Assembly: GCA_023415375.1 (NCBI GenBank)
Contig: JAEZKW010000311.1
Coordinates: 1-16,783 of the forward strand
Direction: 5' to 3'
Source of the DNA: Bacillota bacterium
GTDB taxonomy: Bacteria > Bacillota > UBA4882 > UBA8346
Length of the DNA stretch: 16,783 bases
The notes beneath the pieces are model-generated. The model saw nothing but the letters and a program-made list of their open reading frames with translations. It ran no database searches and had not been told where the DNA came from. Positions 7,656-16,000 of the stretch are shown here, one piece after another. The first letter of the stretch is position 1, and each line of letters opens with the position of its first letter. Position numbers and translations under genes: made by a program.

Positions 7656-7691
7656 CCAGGATTTTCAGGATTTGAAGGATTATTGGATTAA
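7656..7691. repeat. Degenerate 9-base tandem repeat after AMMECR1 stop
   Basis: Four consecutive 9-base units, CCAGGATTT, TCAGGATTT, GAAGGATTA and TTGGATTAA, begin directly after the stop codon. They share a GGATT core. They could be a local slippage product or a copy of a dispersed short repeat; no function is visible. Confidence 0.5.
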
Positions 7692-7750
7692 TCGAATCGA
7701 GATTAAAATTCCTTAGAATTTTGAAGAATAGATAGCGAGTTGAAGAAAAA

Positions 7751-8743
7751 GTGCTCAAAGCAAGTTATTATCAGGCAGAAGCAGATTCAAAGATTCATTG
7801 CCTTTTATGTCCGCAAAGCTGTAAACTATCCCCTGGAAAAACGGGCTTTTGTAAAGTCCGGCAAAACGAAGCCGGTGAGTTGATCTCTAATAATTATGGC
7901 AAGATCTCCAGCATTTCGTTGGATCCAATTGAAAAAAAGCCGTTATACCATTTTTACCCGGGAAAACCGATTCTTTCGGTTGGAACAGTGGGTTGCAATC
8001 TGGGATGTGAGTTTTGTCAGAATTGGCAAATCTCTAGGGAAGAGGCTCCTTGTAAAATTGTAAAACCCAAGGAATTGGCTGATTTGGCTCAAGAGACCCA
8101 TCAAACAGACGGTAATATCGGACTGGCATATACTTATTCCGAACCAGGGGTGTGGTTCGAATTCTTGATAGAGACCATGCCGATTGTTCACGAATACGGG
8201 CTTAAAAACGTATTGGTTACCAACGCCTTTTTAAATCCGGAGCCATGGCTTGACCTGCTACAATGGACAGATGCAGCGAACATTGATTTAAAGGGGTTTG
8301 ATGAAGGGTATTATCGTAAACTTTGTCACGGGAAGTTACAACCTGTGTTGGATAATATCAAAGCTGCTGTTGGAAAGGTTCACCTGGAGCTTACTACTTT
8401 AATCATTCCCGGTGAAAATGACCATCCGGAGCAAATCGGCGCTATGGCAGAATGGATTGCCGGGCTCAATCCGGAGATCCCGCTGCATCTTTCACGCTAT
8501 TTTCCGAATTATAAACTTTCTATTCCTCCCACTCCGGAAAAAACCATGCAACAGGCCGCAGAAACCGCCCGGAAATATTTAAAATTTGTATATTTGGGAA
8601 ATGTGGGTGGCCTGGGCAACACAGTTTGTCCTGATTGCGGGGCTCTTTTAATAACCAGGAATGGGTATCAAACCCGGGTTATAGCAGATGAGGAATGCCC
8701 AAAATGCGGGCGACATTTGGAGGGGATCATCGAGACCGCCTAA
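7751..8743 (+). CDS. amrS: AmmeMemoRadiSam system radical SAM enzyme
   Basis: 330 residues, a radical S-adenosylmethionine protein. The start is GTG at 7751 with only a weak purine-rich ribosome site. The N-terminus has a cysteine cluster (C17, C20, C24, C34; CLLCPQSC, GFCKVR). The radical SAM 4Fe-4S cluster is bound by C82, C86 and C89 in GCNLGCEFCQNW. The barrel continues with YTYSEPGVW and VLVTNAFLNPEPW. The C-terminus carries a zinc-ribbon-like pair of CxxC motifs at 293-296 and 316-319. The length and motif order match the AmrS family (related to pyruvate formate-lyase activating enzymes). It follows the Memo-AMMECR1 fusion gene by 95 bases, probably on one transcript. The substrate is unknown. 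Confidence 0.92.
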   Translation: MLKASYYQAEADSKIHCLLCPQSCKLSPGKTGFCKVRQNEAGELISNNYGKISSISLDPIEKKPLYHFYPGKPILSVGTVGCNLGCEFCQNWQISREEAPCKIVKPKELADLAQETHQTDGNIGLAYTYSEPGVWFEFLIETMPIVHEYGLKNVLVTNAFLNPEPWLDLLQWTDAANIDLKGFDEGYYRKLCHGKLQPVLDNIKAAVGKVHLELTTLIIPGENDHPEQIGAMAEWIAGLNPEIPLHLSRYFPNYKLSIPPTPEKTMQQAAETARKYLKFVYLGNVGGLGNTVCPDCGALLITRNGYQTRVIADEECPKCGRHLEGIIETA

Positions 8744-8905
8744 TCCCCAACTCCAGGAGCGCATCTAAAGCGCGACCTTGACCTTAAGGATGGAAAATCG
8801 GAGAGAAGGGCCTATCTTTTTGTGCCTTGAGATGGATGTTTTTTTAGGTTGGGAGTTTTAAGTAAAAAAATTAACATAACCGTGGAGGAAACAATTCAAT
8901 TGGGG

Positions 8906-8914
8906 TGGTATAAT
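8906..8914 (+). promoter_or_regulatory. Extended -10 promoter of nadE
   Basis: TGGTATAAT gives a TGn extension and a consensus TATAAT hexamer. No good -35 lies 17 bases upstream, which is usual for extended -10 promoters. Transcription would start near 8921, giving a 5' leader of about 30 bases before the AGGAGG and ATG at 8953. Confidence 0.6.
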
Positions 8915-8952
8915 TAAGAAAAATTGTAAGGTAAGCCAGGAGGATTTATCCT

Positions 8953-10602
8953 ATGAAAGTAACAATTGCCCAATTGAATCCGGTTGTCGGCGATATTGAC
9001 GGTAATATTGAAAAAGTAAAAACAGCCTTGGCCAAAAGTAGTGATGATAAAACTGATTTAATAGTTTTTCCGGAACTTTTTGTAGTAGGTTATCCACCAA
9101 AAGATTTACTCGAAAAAGATTGGTTTATCCAAAAAGTGGACCAAGCTATCAGTCGACTGGCTCAAATATCCGTTGAATATCCAGAAACAGGTTTGATAAT
9201 TGGGGCGCCATTACCGACAGGTCAGGATATTGGGAAAGGTTTAGCCAATACTGCGGTCTTGATTTATCAGGGAGAAGTTCTTTTGGTACAACAAAAATCA
9301 TTGTTACCCACCTACGATGTATTTGATGAAGCCCGGCATTTTGATCCGGCCGTCGAAACAGAGGTTATATCTTTCAAAGGAGAACAGTTAGGGATCTCCA
9401 TCTGCGAAGATGCCTGGAATGACCCGGATTTCTGGCCCGATCACCTACTTTACGATGAAGACCCGATACAGAAATTGGTTGATGGGGGCGCCACCTTGCT
9501 GATTAATATCTCAGCTTCCCCATTTCATCTGGGCAAAGACGAGCTTCGCTACAATCTCATTCGTAATCATGCCCAAAAACACCAAATCCCTTTTGTCTTT
9601 GTCAACCAGATCGGAGGAAATGATGATCTCATATTTGATGGAGGCAGCATGTGTTTTGACGGCCAGGGTAATCCAATTTTCGTTGCGCCTTTTTTTCAAG
9701 AATATTTGCGGACAGTTGATATGAAAGAACTGGGAGTTGCAGATTTTTATAAACCTTATGAGAAAATTGACTCTATATATCAGGCATTGCTGCTGGGTCT
9801 AGGTGATTATTTAAAAAAATGCGGATTTAAAGGAGCTGTGATTGGTCTGTCGGGAGGGATAGACTCGGCCCTTACGGCTACCTTGGCGGTAGCCGCACTA
9901 GGCAAGGAGAATGTATTGGGAATTACCATGCCATCCCAATTCTCCTCGGGTGGTAGTGTGGAGGACTCACGGAAACTTGCTGAGAATCTAGGAATTCAGT
10001 TTAAAACGATTCCAATTGCTCCGGTTTATGAGGCCTATTTGCAGTCACTAAAGCAGCATTTTGAGGGTAAAGAGGCAGATGCCACCGAGGAAAACATTCA
10101 GGCCCGGATACGTGGCAATATCCTAATGGCCTTTTCCAATAAATTTGGATATTTGCTATTATCCACCGGGAATAAGAGCGAGCTGGCAGTTGGATACTGC
10201 ACCCTATACGGGGATATGAGCGGAGGATTAAGTGTAATCTCCGATGTACCCAAGACTATGGTTTACGAGTTGGCTGAGTATGTGAACAGACAAAAAGAGA
10301 TTATCCCCAAGAATATAATTGAAAAAGCGCCATCGGCTGAATTACGGCCGGATCAGACCGATCAGGATACTCTACCCCCTTACCCGGTATTGGACAAGAT
10401 CCTGTATTACTATATCGAGGAAGGATATTCTGTGGACGAAATTGTCGAACTCGGTATGGATCGGGAAACGGTGCTTTGGGTTGTCCGGACGGTGGATCGG
10501 AATGAATATAAACGTAAGCAGGCGGCGCCAGGGTTAAAGGTGACTTCCAAGGCTTTTGGTGTCGGCCGCAGAATGCCGGTAGCCAAAAAATTAACATACT
10601 AA
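8953..10602 (+). CDS. nadE: Glutamine-dependent NAD(+) synthetase
   Basis: Converts nicotinic acid adenine dinucleotide to NAD with glutamine and ATP, the last step of NAD synthesis. It has 549 residues and is cytosolic. Residues 1-265 are a nitrilase-type glutaminase domain with the catalytic triad E41 (FPELFVVGYPP), K115 (VQQKSLLP) and C151 (SICEDAW). Residues about 270-549 are the synthetase domain with the ATP-binding PP-loop SGGIDS (300-305) and the conserved STGNKSELAVGYCTLYGDMSG block. The length fits bacterial glutamine-dependent NadE of the short two-domain type. The start is ATG with AGGAGG at 8939-8944. It is probably transcribed on its own from the extended -10 promoter. Confidence 0.96.
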   Translation: MKVTIAQLNPVVGDIDGNIEKVKTALAKSSDDKTDLIVFPELFVVGYPPKDLLEKDWFIQKVDQAISRLAQISVEYPETGLIIGAPLPTGQDIGKGLANTAVLIYQGEVLLVQQKSLLPTYDVFDEARHFDPAVETEVISFKGEQLGISICEDAWNDPDFWPDHLLYDEDPIQKLVDGGATLLINISASPFHLGKDELRYNLIRNHAQKHQIPFVFVNQIGGNDDLIFDGGSMCFDGQGNPIFVAPFFQEYLRTVDMKELGVADFYKPYEKIDSIYQALLLGLGDYLKKCGFKGAVIGLSGGIDSALTATLAVAALGKENVLGITMPSQFSSGGSVEDSRKLAENLGIQFKTIPIAPVYEAYLQSLKQHFEGKEADATEENIQARIRGNILMAFSNKFGYLLLSTGNKSELAVGYCTLYGDMSGGLSVISDVPKTMVYELAEYVNRQKEIIPKNIIEKAPSAELRPDQTDQDTLPPYPVLDKILYYYIEEGYSVDEIVELGMDRETVLWVVRTVDRNEYKRKQAAPGLKVTSKAFGVGRRMPVAKKLTY

Positions 10603-10608
10603 CTTTGA

Positions 10609-10633
10609 TGAAAGCCGCTCAAACCGGCTTTCA
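10609..10633 (+). terminator. Hairpin just after nadE, terminator-like but without T-tract
   Basis: TGAAAGCCG pairs with CGGCTTTCA around a 7-base loop, starting 7 bases after the nadE stop. It is followed by GAAAAATT rather than a T-run, so it may protect the mRNA end or need help to terminate. Confidence 0.5.
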
Positions 10634-10643
10634 GAAAAATTCA

Positions 10644-10717
10644 GTGAAAAATCAACAAGCCCAAGTATTCGCCTCCTATGGGAGGCGCACCCTAAACGGG
10701 CGCAGTTGTTTTTTCAC
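10644..10717. repeat. Two-tier palindromic element (possible small extragenic repeat)
   Basis: Outer arms GTGAAAAA (10644-10651) and TTTTTCAC (10710-10717) pair, continue with CAAC/GTTG after one mismatch, and then with CCC/GGG. Inside sits a separate perfect hairpin, CGCCTCC (10670-10676) and GGAGGCG (10681-10687), with a TATG loop. The whole is 74 bases. This architecture resembles short extragenic palindromic or MITE-like elements, or a structured RNA; neither can be shown from one copy. Confidence 0.5.
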
Positions 10718-10759
10718 ACTAAACTTTTTTCCGGAAATCTTGAGAGTAACAGAGTTGTA

Positions 10760-10800
10760 AAAACGAGCTTCTGACTTAGGTCAGAGGCTCGTTTTAATGT
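10760..10800. terminator. Strong hairpin terminator, possibly bidirectional
   Basis: A 16-bp stem (10760-10775 with 10780-10795), AAAACGAGC...GCTCGTTTT, with TTAG loop and one G-T pair. The A-run on the left and T-run on the right let it work in both directions. It closes the nadE unit. Confidence 0.8.
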
Positions 10801-11122
10801 TTGGAATCGGTGGTCCATTAAGTTCCCGGTGAAGTAGGTTTTTTGAGCTATCATGGAGAAATTTATGATGAAGAATAAAGAAACATTAAAAAATATTTGA
10901 AGGTTTATTGATTCCTGTTTATGGGCAAATCGGGTCTGCTCTCTGTGATCAAATTCTTCTCAATTATTTATATGAAATTCATGAAATAGTTTTTTAGAAT
11001 CTATAAAAATTCATAGCGGTTCAAGTTGGTTCATTTTTTATCTTTTCAACTTTAGAAGCATCGTAAAAGTTAATCTTTGATTTCCGGATAAAGGTTGGGG
11101 ATTAGGCGACTGCCAAATAGGT
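10801..11122. other. Intergenic region between nadE terminator and DeoR promoter
   Basis: No long open frame. It holds a short reading frame with an apparent frameshift (10865-10997), a GGTTCA direct repeat near 11010-11030, and a TTTCCGGA motif at 11081. The rest is AT-rich without a recognised element. Confidence 0.4.
10865..10997 (+). pseudogene. Possible small frameshifted gene, unknown family
   Basis: ATG at 10865 has a good GGAG 6 bases upstream, but the frame stops after 11 codons (MMKNKETLKNI). Directly after, in the +1 frame, 32 codons from 10899 read like protein, including IPVYGQIGSALCDQILL, and end at TAG 10995. Removing one T from the TTT at 10896-10898 would join them into about 43 residues. 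This suggests a recently broken small gene or a sequencing error. Chance cannot be excluded for so short a frame. Confidence 0.3.
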
Positions 11123-11151
11123 TTGAAAATGTTCATTTAAAATGCTATAAT
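11123..11151 (+). promoter_or_regulatory. Sigma-A-type promoter of the deoR-family/cupin unit
   Basis: TTGAAA (11123-11128), a 17-base spacer, and a perfect TATAAT (11146-11151). Transcription should start near 11158, which rules out the upstream in-frame TTG (11154) as start and supports ATG 11175. Confidence 0.8.
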
Positions 11152-11174
11152 TTTTGATGACAGGGAGAGATATT

Positions 11175-11936
11175 ATGTTTTCAGTTCAACGACTGGAGGA
11201 AATCACCCGGATACTCGAAAAAGAAGGGACTGTCGATGTAAATTCCCTTTGCGGGAGGTTTAATGTAACCGGCAAGACAATTCGTCAGGATTTGGCCAAA
11301 TTAGAAGAGTTAGGATTGGTGGAAAGGTTTCATGGTGGTGCCGCTTTAAAACAGAATGGTAATAATATCTTTCCGATTATGCAGCGAAAGCGACAAAATG
11401 TACCGGAGAAAAAACGAATTGCTGCAGCTGCTCAAAAGTACATTGAAGAGCGGGATATTGTTATTATCGATGGCGGGAGTACCAATTTTGAGATTGCCAA
11501 AGGGCTAGGCGATAAAGAACTGATTGTCATTACCAATGATTTAATGATTGCCGGGGAACTTATATCGAAGGAAAACATAACCCTTTATGTGGTTGGCGGT
11601 AAACTCAGGCGCGAAGGAGTTTTTACTTTACTGGGTAATGACGCCGAAAAGATGATCCAAAGGTATAATGCAAATAAACTATTCTTAGGTACCAGTGCTT
11701 TGGATTTTAAACAAGGTTTGACCGCATTTTCTGCAGAAGAAGTTGAGGTAAAACGGGCGATGATCCACTCGGCGCGTGAGATTATTTGTTTGGCGGATTA
11801 CAGTAAATTTCACCAGTTGGCCTTCGTTTCATTTGCTTCTTTGGACGATGTTGATATCTTAATCACCGATAATCGGATCACCAATGAGGATCAGGCATTT
11901 TTAAGCCAGAAAAACATAAAATTAGAAGTCGTTTAA
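11175..11936 (+). CDS. DeoR-family transcriptional regulator
   Basis: 253 residues, a cytosolic DNA-binding repressor-type protein that would sense a sugar phosphate. Residues about 4-57 are the DeoR helix-turn-helix (RLEEITRILEKEG, then VTGKTIRQDLAKLEELG) followed by the family linker VERFHGGA. The rest is the DeoR sensor domain with IIDGGSTNFEIAK (phosphate-binding loop), VITNDL, VVGGKLRREG and LADYSKF. I chose ATG 11175 because GGGAGAG lies just upstream and the promoter -10 ends at 11151; the longer TTG/ATG starts at 11154/11157 fall on the expected transcription start. A cupin gene follows after 56 bases and is likely co-transcribed. The ligand is unknown; the KdgF-like neighbour hints at uronate metabolism. 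Confidence 0.92.
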   Translation: MFSVQRLEEITRILEKEGTVDVNSLCGRFNVTGKTIRQDLAKLEELGLVERFHGGAALKQNGNNIFPIMQRKRQNVPEKKRIAAAAQKYIEERDIVIIDGGSTNFEIAKGLGDKELIVITNDLMIAGELISKENITLYVVGGKLRREGVFTLLGNDAEKMIQRYNANKLFLGTSALDFKQGLTAFSAEEVEVKRAMIHSAREIICLADYSKFHQLAFVSFASLDDVDILITDNRITNEDQAFLSQKNIKLEVV

Positions 11937-11992
11937 TATAACATTTCATTGTTTATTATATATTAACCTTTTCCCGGGAAAGGAGATTAACA

Positions 11993-12316
11993 GTGATTGT
12001 TGAAAATTTAAAAGTAACACCAACCTCAATAGGACCAGGGGTGGAAAGAAGAATATTGGCATCTGGTGGGAGCCTTATGTCGGTGGAAGTAAAATTTAAA
12101 AAGGGAGCCGTCGGAACGGTTCATACCCACCCTCATGAACAGGTGAGTTATGTGGTTCAAGGTAGTATTGAGTTTGAACTTAATGGAAAAAAAACAAAAA
12201 TTAAAGCTGGGGACAGCTATTACGTAAATCCAGGTGCGCCGCATGGTGTGGTTGCCTTGGAAGACTCCACTATTCTAGATATCTTTACTCCATGGCGGGA
12301 AGATTTTTTGAAATAG
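11993..12316 (+). CDS. Single-domain cupin, KdgF-like
   Basis: 107 residues, start GTG at 11993 with AAAGGAG 7 bases upstream. It forms one small beta-barrel. Cupin motif 1 is GTVHTHPHEQVSYVVQG with metal-binding HTH and HE residues. Motif 2 is GDSYYVNPGAPHGVV with its histidine. The length and motifs resemble KdgF, which helps linearise unsaturated uronates from pectin or alginate, but many cupins of unknown role look the same, so this is only a suggestion. It lies downstream of a DeoR-type regulator and is probably in its operon. No other uronate genes are in the window. Confidence 0.85.
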   Translation: MIVENLKVTPTSIGPGVERRILASGGSLMSVEVKFKKGAVGTVHTHPHEQVSYVVQGSIEFELNGKKTKIKAGDSYYVNPGAPHGVVALEDSTILDIFTPWREDFLK

Positions 12317-12455
12317 TTTTTTTCTTCTATTCATTTACCTTCAACCTAATTACCTAGAAATAAACTTCCACATTTCAATAAACATCAAAATTTTCCGGAA
12401 AAGTCTTGCGCTTTCCCTATAAACTTAGACTTATAGCCCCATTTTCTATCGGACG

Positions 12456-12484
12456 TTGACGCGGGTGAGTTATTGTATTATAAT
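12456..12484 (+). promoter_or_regulatory. Promoter of the ileS T-box transcript
   Basis: TTGACG (12456-12461), a 17-base spacer, and TATAAT (12479-12484). The start point would be near 12491, about 20-30 bases before the first helix of the T-box. Confidence 0.85.
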
Positions 12485-12490
12485 AAACTT

Positions 12491-12797
12491 TAAACTATAA
12501 ATGTTTTGAAAAGCTGTGATGGGGAAGAGTAGCGCTATAAGCTTGCTGCAGAGAGCCGGGTCAGGTGAAAGCCGGCGCAGAGTGAAAGCGGGAAAATCAC
12601 CCCGGAGTTGCGTTCTGAAAAAATTTCCCGAAAAAGCCCATAATGGCTTCTGCGGGACCAGTAAGAAACGCCGGTGCTCACCGTTACCGATATCGAGACG
12701 AAAAAGCAAATGCTTGAAAAGCAGCGCCTTTTAAAGCTGGGTGGTATCGCGGGTTATTCAACTCGTCCCTAAAAAATAATAGGGACGGGTTTTTTTA
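12491..12797 (+). promoter_or_regulatory. Isoleucine T-box riboswitch
   Basis: A leader RNA that binds uncharged tRNA-Ile and then allows transcription of ileS. Stem I shows GATGGGGAAGAGTAG near its base and the AGAGAGCCGG...GTGAAAGCCGG apical part. The specifier is ATC (12596-12598) in GGGAAAATCACCCCGGAG, an isoleucine codon. The T-box sequence is TGGGTGGTATCGCG (12738-12751). Its TGGT bulge (12742-12745) pairs with a tRNA end ACCA, fitting the A discriminator of tRNA-Ile. The terminator follows. The consensus ACC reads ATC in the T-box, a mild variation. Confidence 0.93.
12761..12796 (+). terminator. T-box-controlled terminator
   Basis: ACTCGTCCCT (12761-12770) pairs with AGGGACGGGT (12781-12790) around a 10-base A-rich loop and runs into seven Ts. 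Its 5' strand lies just after the T-box sequence, as expected for the alternative to the antiterminator. Confidence 0.93.
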
Positions 12798-12815
12798 TTG
12801 ACGGTAAAATGAAAA

Positions 12816-12986
12816 ATGTTAAAGCCTCAAAGTATTCTCACGATGTGGTCAGCCTCACCTTCGCCTCAGTTAGAGCTGAATTTGGGGCAGGTATTCGGGA
12901 ATATGGCAGTTGAAGAAGTGGAGGACCATAACGGTGAGGGGAAAGCAATTATAGCCTATATTTATATTTGTCAATCAGATCATTAA
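12816..12986 (+). CDS. Possible small protein gene between T-box and ileS
   Basis: A 56-codon frame from ATG 12816 (alternative ATG 12843) to TAA 12984. The second half reads like a real protein: NLGQVFGNMAVEEVED, then GKAIIAYIYI, a strand-like pattern. No convincing ribosome binding site precedes either ATG. In the overlapping frame, ATG 12809 opens a 34-codon frame whose DVVSLTFAS also looks coding, so the region could be one beta-rich gene with a frameshift near 12875. If translated it would be under T-box control with ileS. No family recognised. Confidence 0.3.
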   Translation: MLKPQSILTMWSASPSPQLELNLGQVFGNMAVEEVEDHNGEGKAIIAYIYICQSDH

Positions 12987-13025
12987 AGAAGTAATCATAG
13001 TTAATTCAGGAAGGGGAAAGAATTG

Positions 13026-16000
13026 ATGCATCAGTTTAAAGAGGTCGATACGAAGACACCGATCAAACAAAAGGAAGAAACGATTCTAAATTATTGGCTG
13101 ACTGAGAAAGTCCCGGATCGCAGCGTTACCGCCCGGGAAGGTTCACCACGCTATATTTTCTATGAGGGACCACCCACCGCAAATGGTAAGCCGGGCATTC
13201 ACCATGTACTGGCCCGTACTTTGAAGGATACCATTTGCCGTTATAAGACCATGCAAGGGTATCAAGTTCACCGCAAGGCCGGATGGGATACTCATGGATT
13301 ACCGGTGGAGATTGAAGTTGAGAAGCAACTGGGCATCTCCTCGAAACCTGAGATTGAAGCCTATGGCATCGAACCTTTTAATCAAAAATGCCGGGAATCG
13401 GTTTTTACCTATGAAAAAGAATGGCGGCGGATGACCGAACGGATTGGCTACTGGATCGATATGGATCATCCTTATATCACCTTGGACAATAACTATATCG
13501 AGACCGCCTGGTGGATTTTGAAACAATATTTCGATCAGGGCCTTATTTATGAAGGCCATAAAATTATGCCTTATTGTGCCCGCTGTGGAACCCCGCTCGC
13601 TTCCCATGAGGTTTCGCTCGGATACAAGGATGAGACGATTGACTCCATTTATGTACGAATGAAAGTCAGCGGTAAAGAGGGCGAATATTTTCTGGTTTGG
13701 ACCACAACTCCCTGGACACTTCCTTCAAACGTGGCACTGGCGGTAAACCCGGAGTTCACTTATGTAAAGGCGCGCAAGGCCGGGGATGAAGCGGTATATA
13801 TTTTAGTAAAAGACCGGCTTCTAGCCGCTCTGGGTAAAGACAGCGAAATCCTGGAAGAGCTTAAAGGTTCCGATTTAGTCGGAATGCACTACGAACAATT
13901 GCTGCCGTTCCTAAAAGCCGGGGATAATGCATTTCAGGTTTATCCAGCCGATTTTGTATCTACGGAAGACGGGTCCGGTATTGTTCATATTGCACCGGCT
14001 TTCGGAGAAGATGACTACCAACTTGGCAAAAAATACAATCTGCCCATACTGCAGCCTGTCGATAAACAAGGTAAATTCACTTCGGAAGTTACCCTTTGGG
14101 CGGGCCGTTTTGTAAGGGAGACGGACCTTGATATAACCCGCTATTTAAAAGCGGAAGGCAAGTTGTTTTCCAAAGAACGGTTGACTCACTCCTATCCCTA
14201 TTGCTGGCGTTGCGATACGCCGCTGTTGTATTATGCACGGAAGTCATGGTATATTGCGACCACGAAATATAAGGATCGGATGATTGAGTGCAATAAACAA
14301 ATTAATTGGTTCCCGGAACACGTTGGTAAAGGCCGTTTTGGAAACTGGCTGGAGAATATGATTGACTGGTCGTTATCCCGGGACCGTTATTGGGGAACAC
14401 CGCTCAATATCTGGAAATGCGAGTCCTGTTCCAAACTGGCCTCTGTCGGTTCCAGGCAGGAACTGGCGGAACGGGCCATTGAAAAGGTTGATCCGAATAC
14501 CATTGAACTGCACCGGCCGTATATTGACGCCATTCATCTAAAATGTGAATGCGGCGGCAGGATGACGCGGACGACCGAGGTTATTGACTGTTGGTTTGAT
14601 TCTGGCGCCATGCCTTATGCCCAACAACATTATCCTTTTGAAAATAAGGATAATTTCGAACAATTGTTCCCGGCCGATTTCATTTGTGAAGGAATCGATC
14701 AAACGCGGGGATGGTTTTATTCTTTACTTGCGATTTCCTCGTTTCTTTCCGGCCGTCCGGCTTATAAAAATGTGATGGTCAACGATTTGGTGCTGGATAA
14801 AAACGGTCAAAAAATGTCAAAGACCAGAGGAAATGCAGTTCAGCCCTGGGGATTGCTTGAAAAATACGGAGCTGACGCCACCCGCTGGTATCTGCTGGCG
14901 GTTTCGCCCCCATGGACGCCCACCCGGTTTGACGAAGATGGGGTCAAAGACGTTTACGCCAAATTTTTCGGCACGCTGCAAAATGTTTATTCATTCTTTA
15001 CTTTATATGCCAATATTGATGGCGCCGACCCGGCTTCTTACGATATACCCGTAAAGGACCGGCCGGAGATCGATCGTTGGGTGATTTCCCGTATGAACTC
15101 GCTCATCAAAGGAGTCCGGACCGATATGGAAACCTTTGAACTGACCAGGGTGGTGCGGGCAATTCAAGCATTTGTCATTGATGATGTCTCCAATTGGTAT
15201 GTACGGCGGACCCGTGACCGTTTCTGGGCCTCTGAAATGAATCAGGACAAAAAAGCCGTTTACCGGACTCTTTGGGAAGTGTTGCTGGCTGCCGCCAAAC
15301 TGATAGCTCCTTTTGCGCCGTTCATGGCTGAGGAGATTTATCAAAATCTGGAATCCCGTGATAAAAAGCTCTTTACGGTTCACGTAGAAAGTTATCCCGA
15401 AACCGATGAGACTTTAATCAATCGGGAGTTAGAGGAACATATGGGCCTCGTAATCGATTTGGTCTCCTTAGGCCGGGCAGCCCGGAATAAGGTGCAGATC
15501 AAAGTCAGACAACCGTTGTCCCAGATCATGGTGGACCTGAAAAAGCAAAAGGTCCTGGCACCAATGGAGGGACTGGTTAAGGAAGAATTGAACGTAAAAG
15601 CGATTCAATATGTAGAGAATCCTGACCAATATGTATCCTATACCATCAAGCCGAATTTCCCGGTTTTAGGGCCAAAATACGGTAAATTCTTAAAAGGAAT
15701 TGAAGCCGAACTTTCTAAAGGGAATGCCGGAGAGCTTGTGAAAACCCTGCGGAACAACGGTGAGTTGAACTTCACCATCAACGGCAATCCGGTTACTTTG
15801 AAGGAAGAAGATGTTGAGATCCGGACCAGTGAAGAACAAGGCTATGTAGTGGAAATGAGCAAAGAAAACTATGTAATTCTGAACACCGCTTTGACAATGG
15901 AGTTGGTCCAGGAAGGTTTAGCGCGGGAGGTTGTTTCCAAGGTCCAGAATATGCGTAAAAATGCCGGATTTGAATTAACGGATCGCATTGAACTGAAATT

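Noticed and set aside
11154..11174. Upstream TTG/ATG starts for the DeoR-family gene
   Set aside because: They coincide with the expected transcription start of the TTGAAA-TATAAT promoter, whereas ATG 11175 has a ribosome site and gives the usual family length.
12516..12734. 72-codon plus-strand frame inside the T-box leader
   Set aside because: The stretch is fully explained as structured T-box RNA; the protein is arginine/serine-rich low-quality sequence.
15003..15383. 126-codon minus-strand frame opposite ileS
   Set aside because: It lies entirely antisense to the conserved synthetase and shows no family motif; typical shadow frame.
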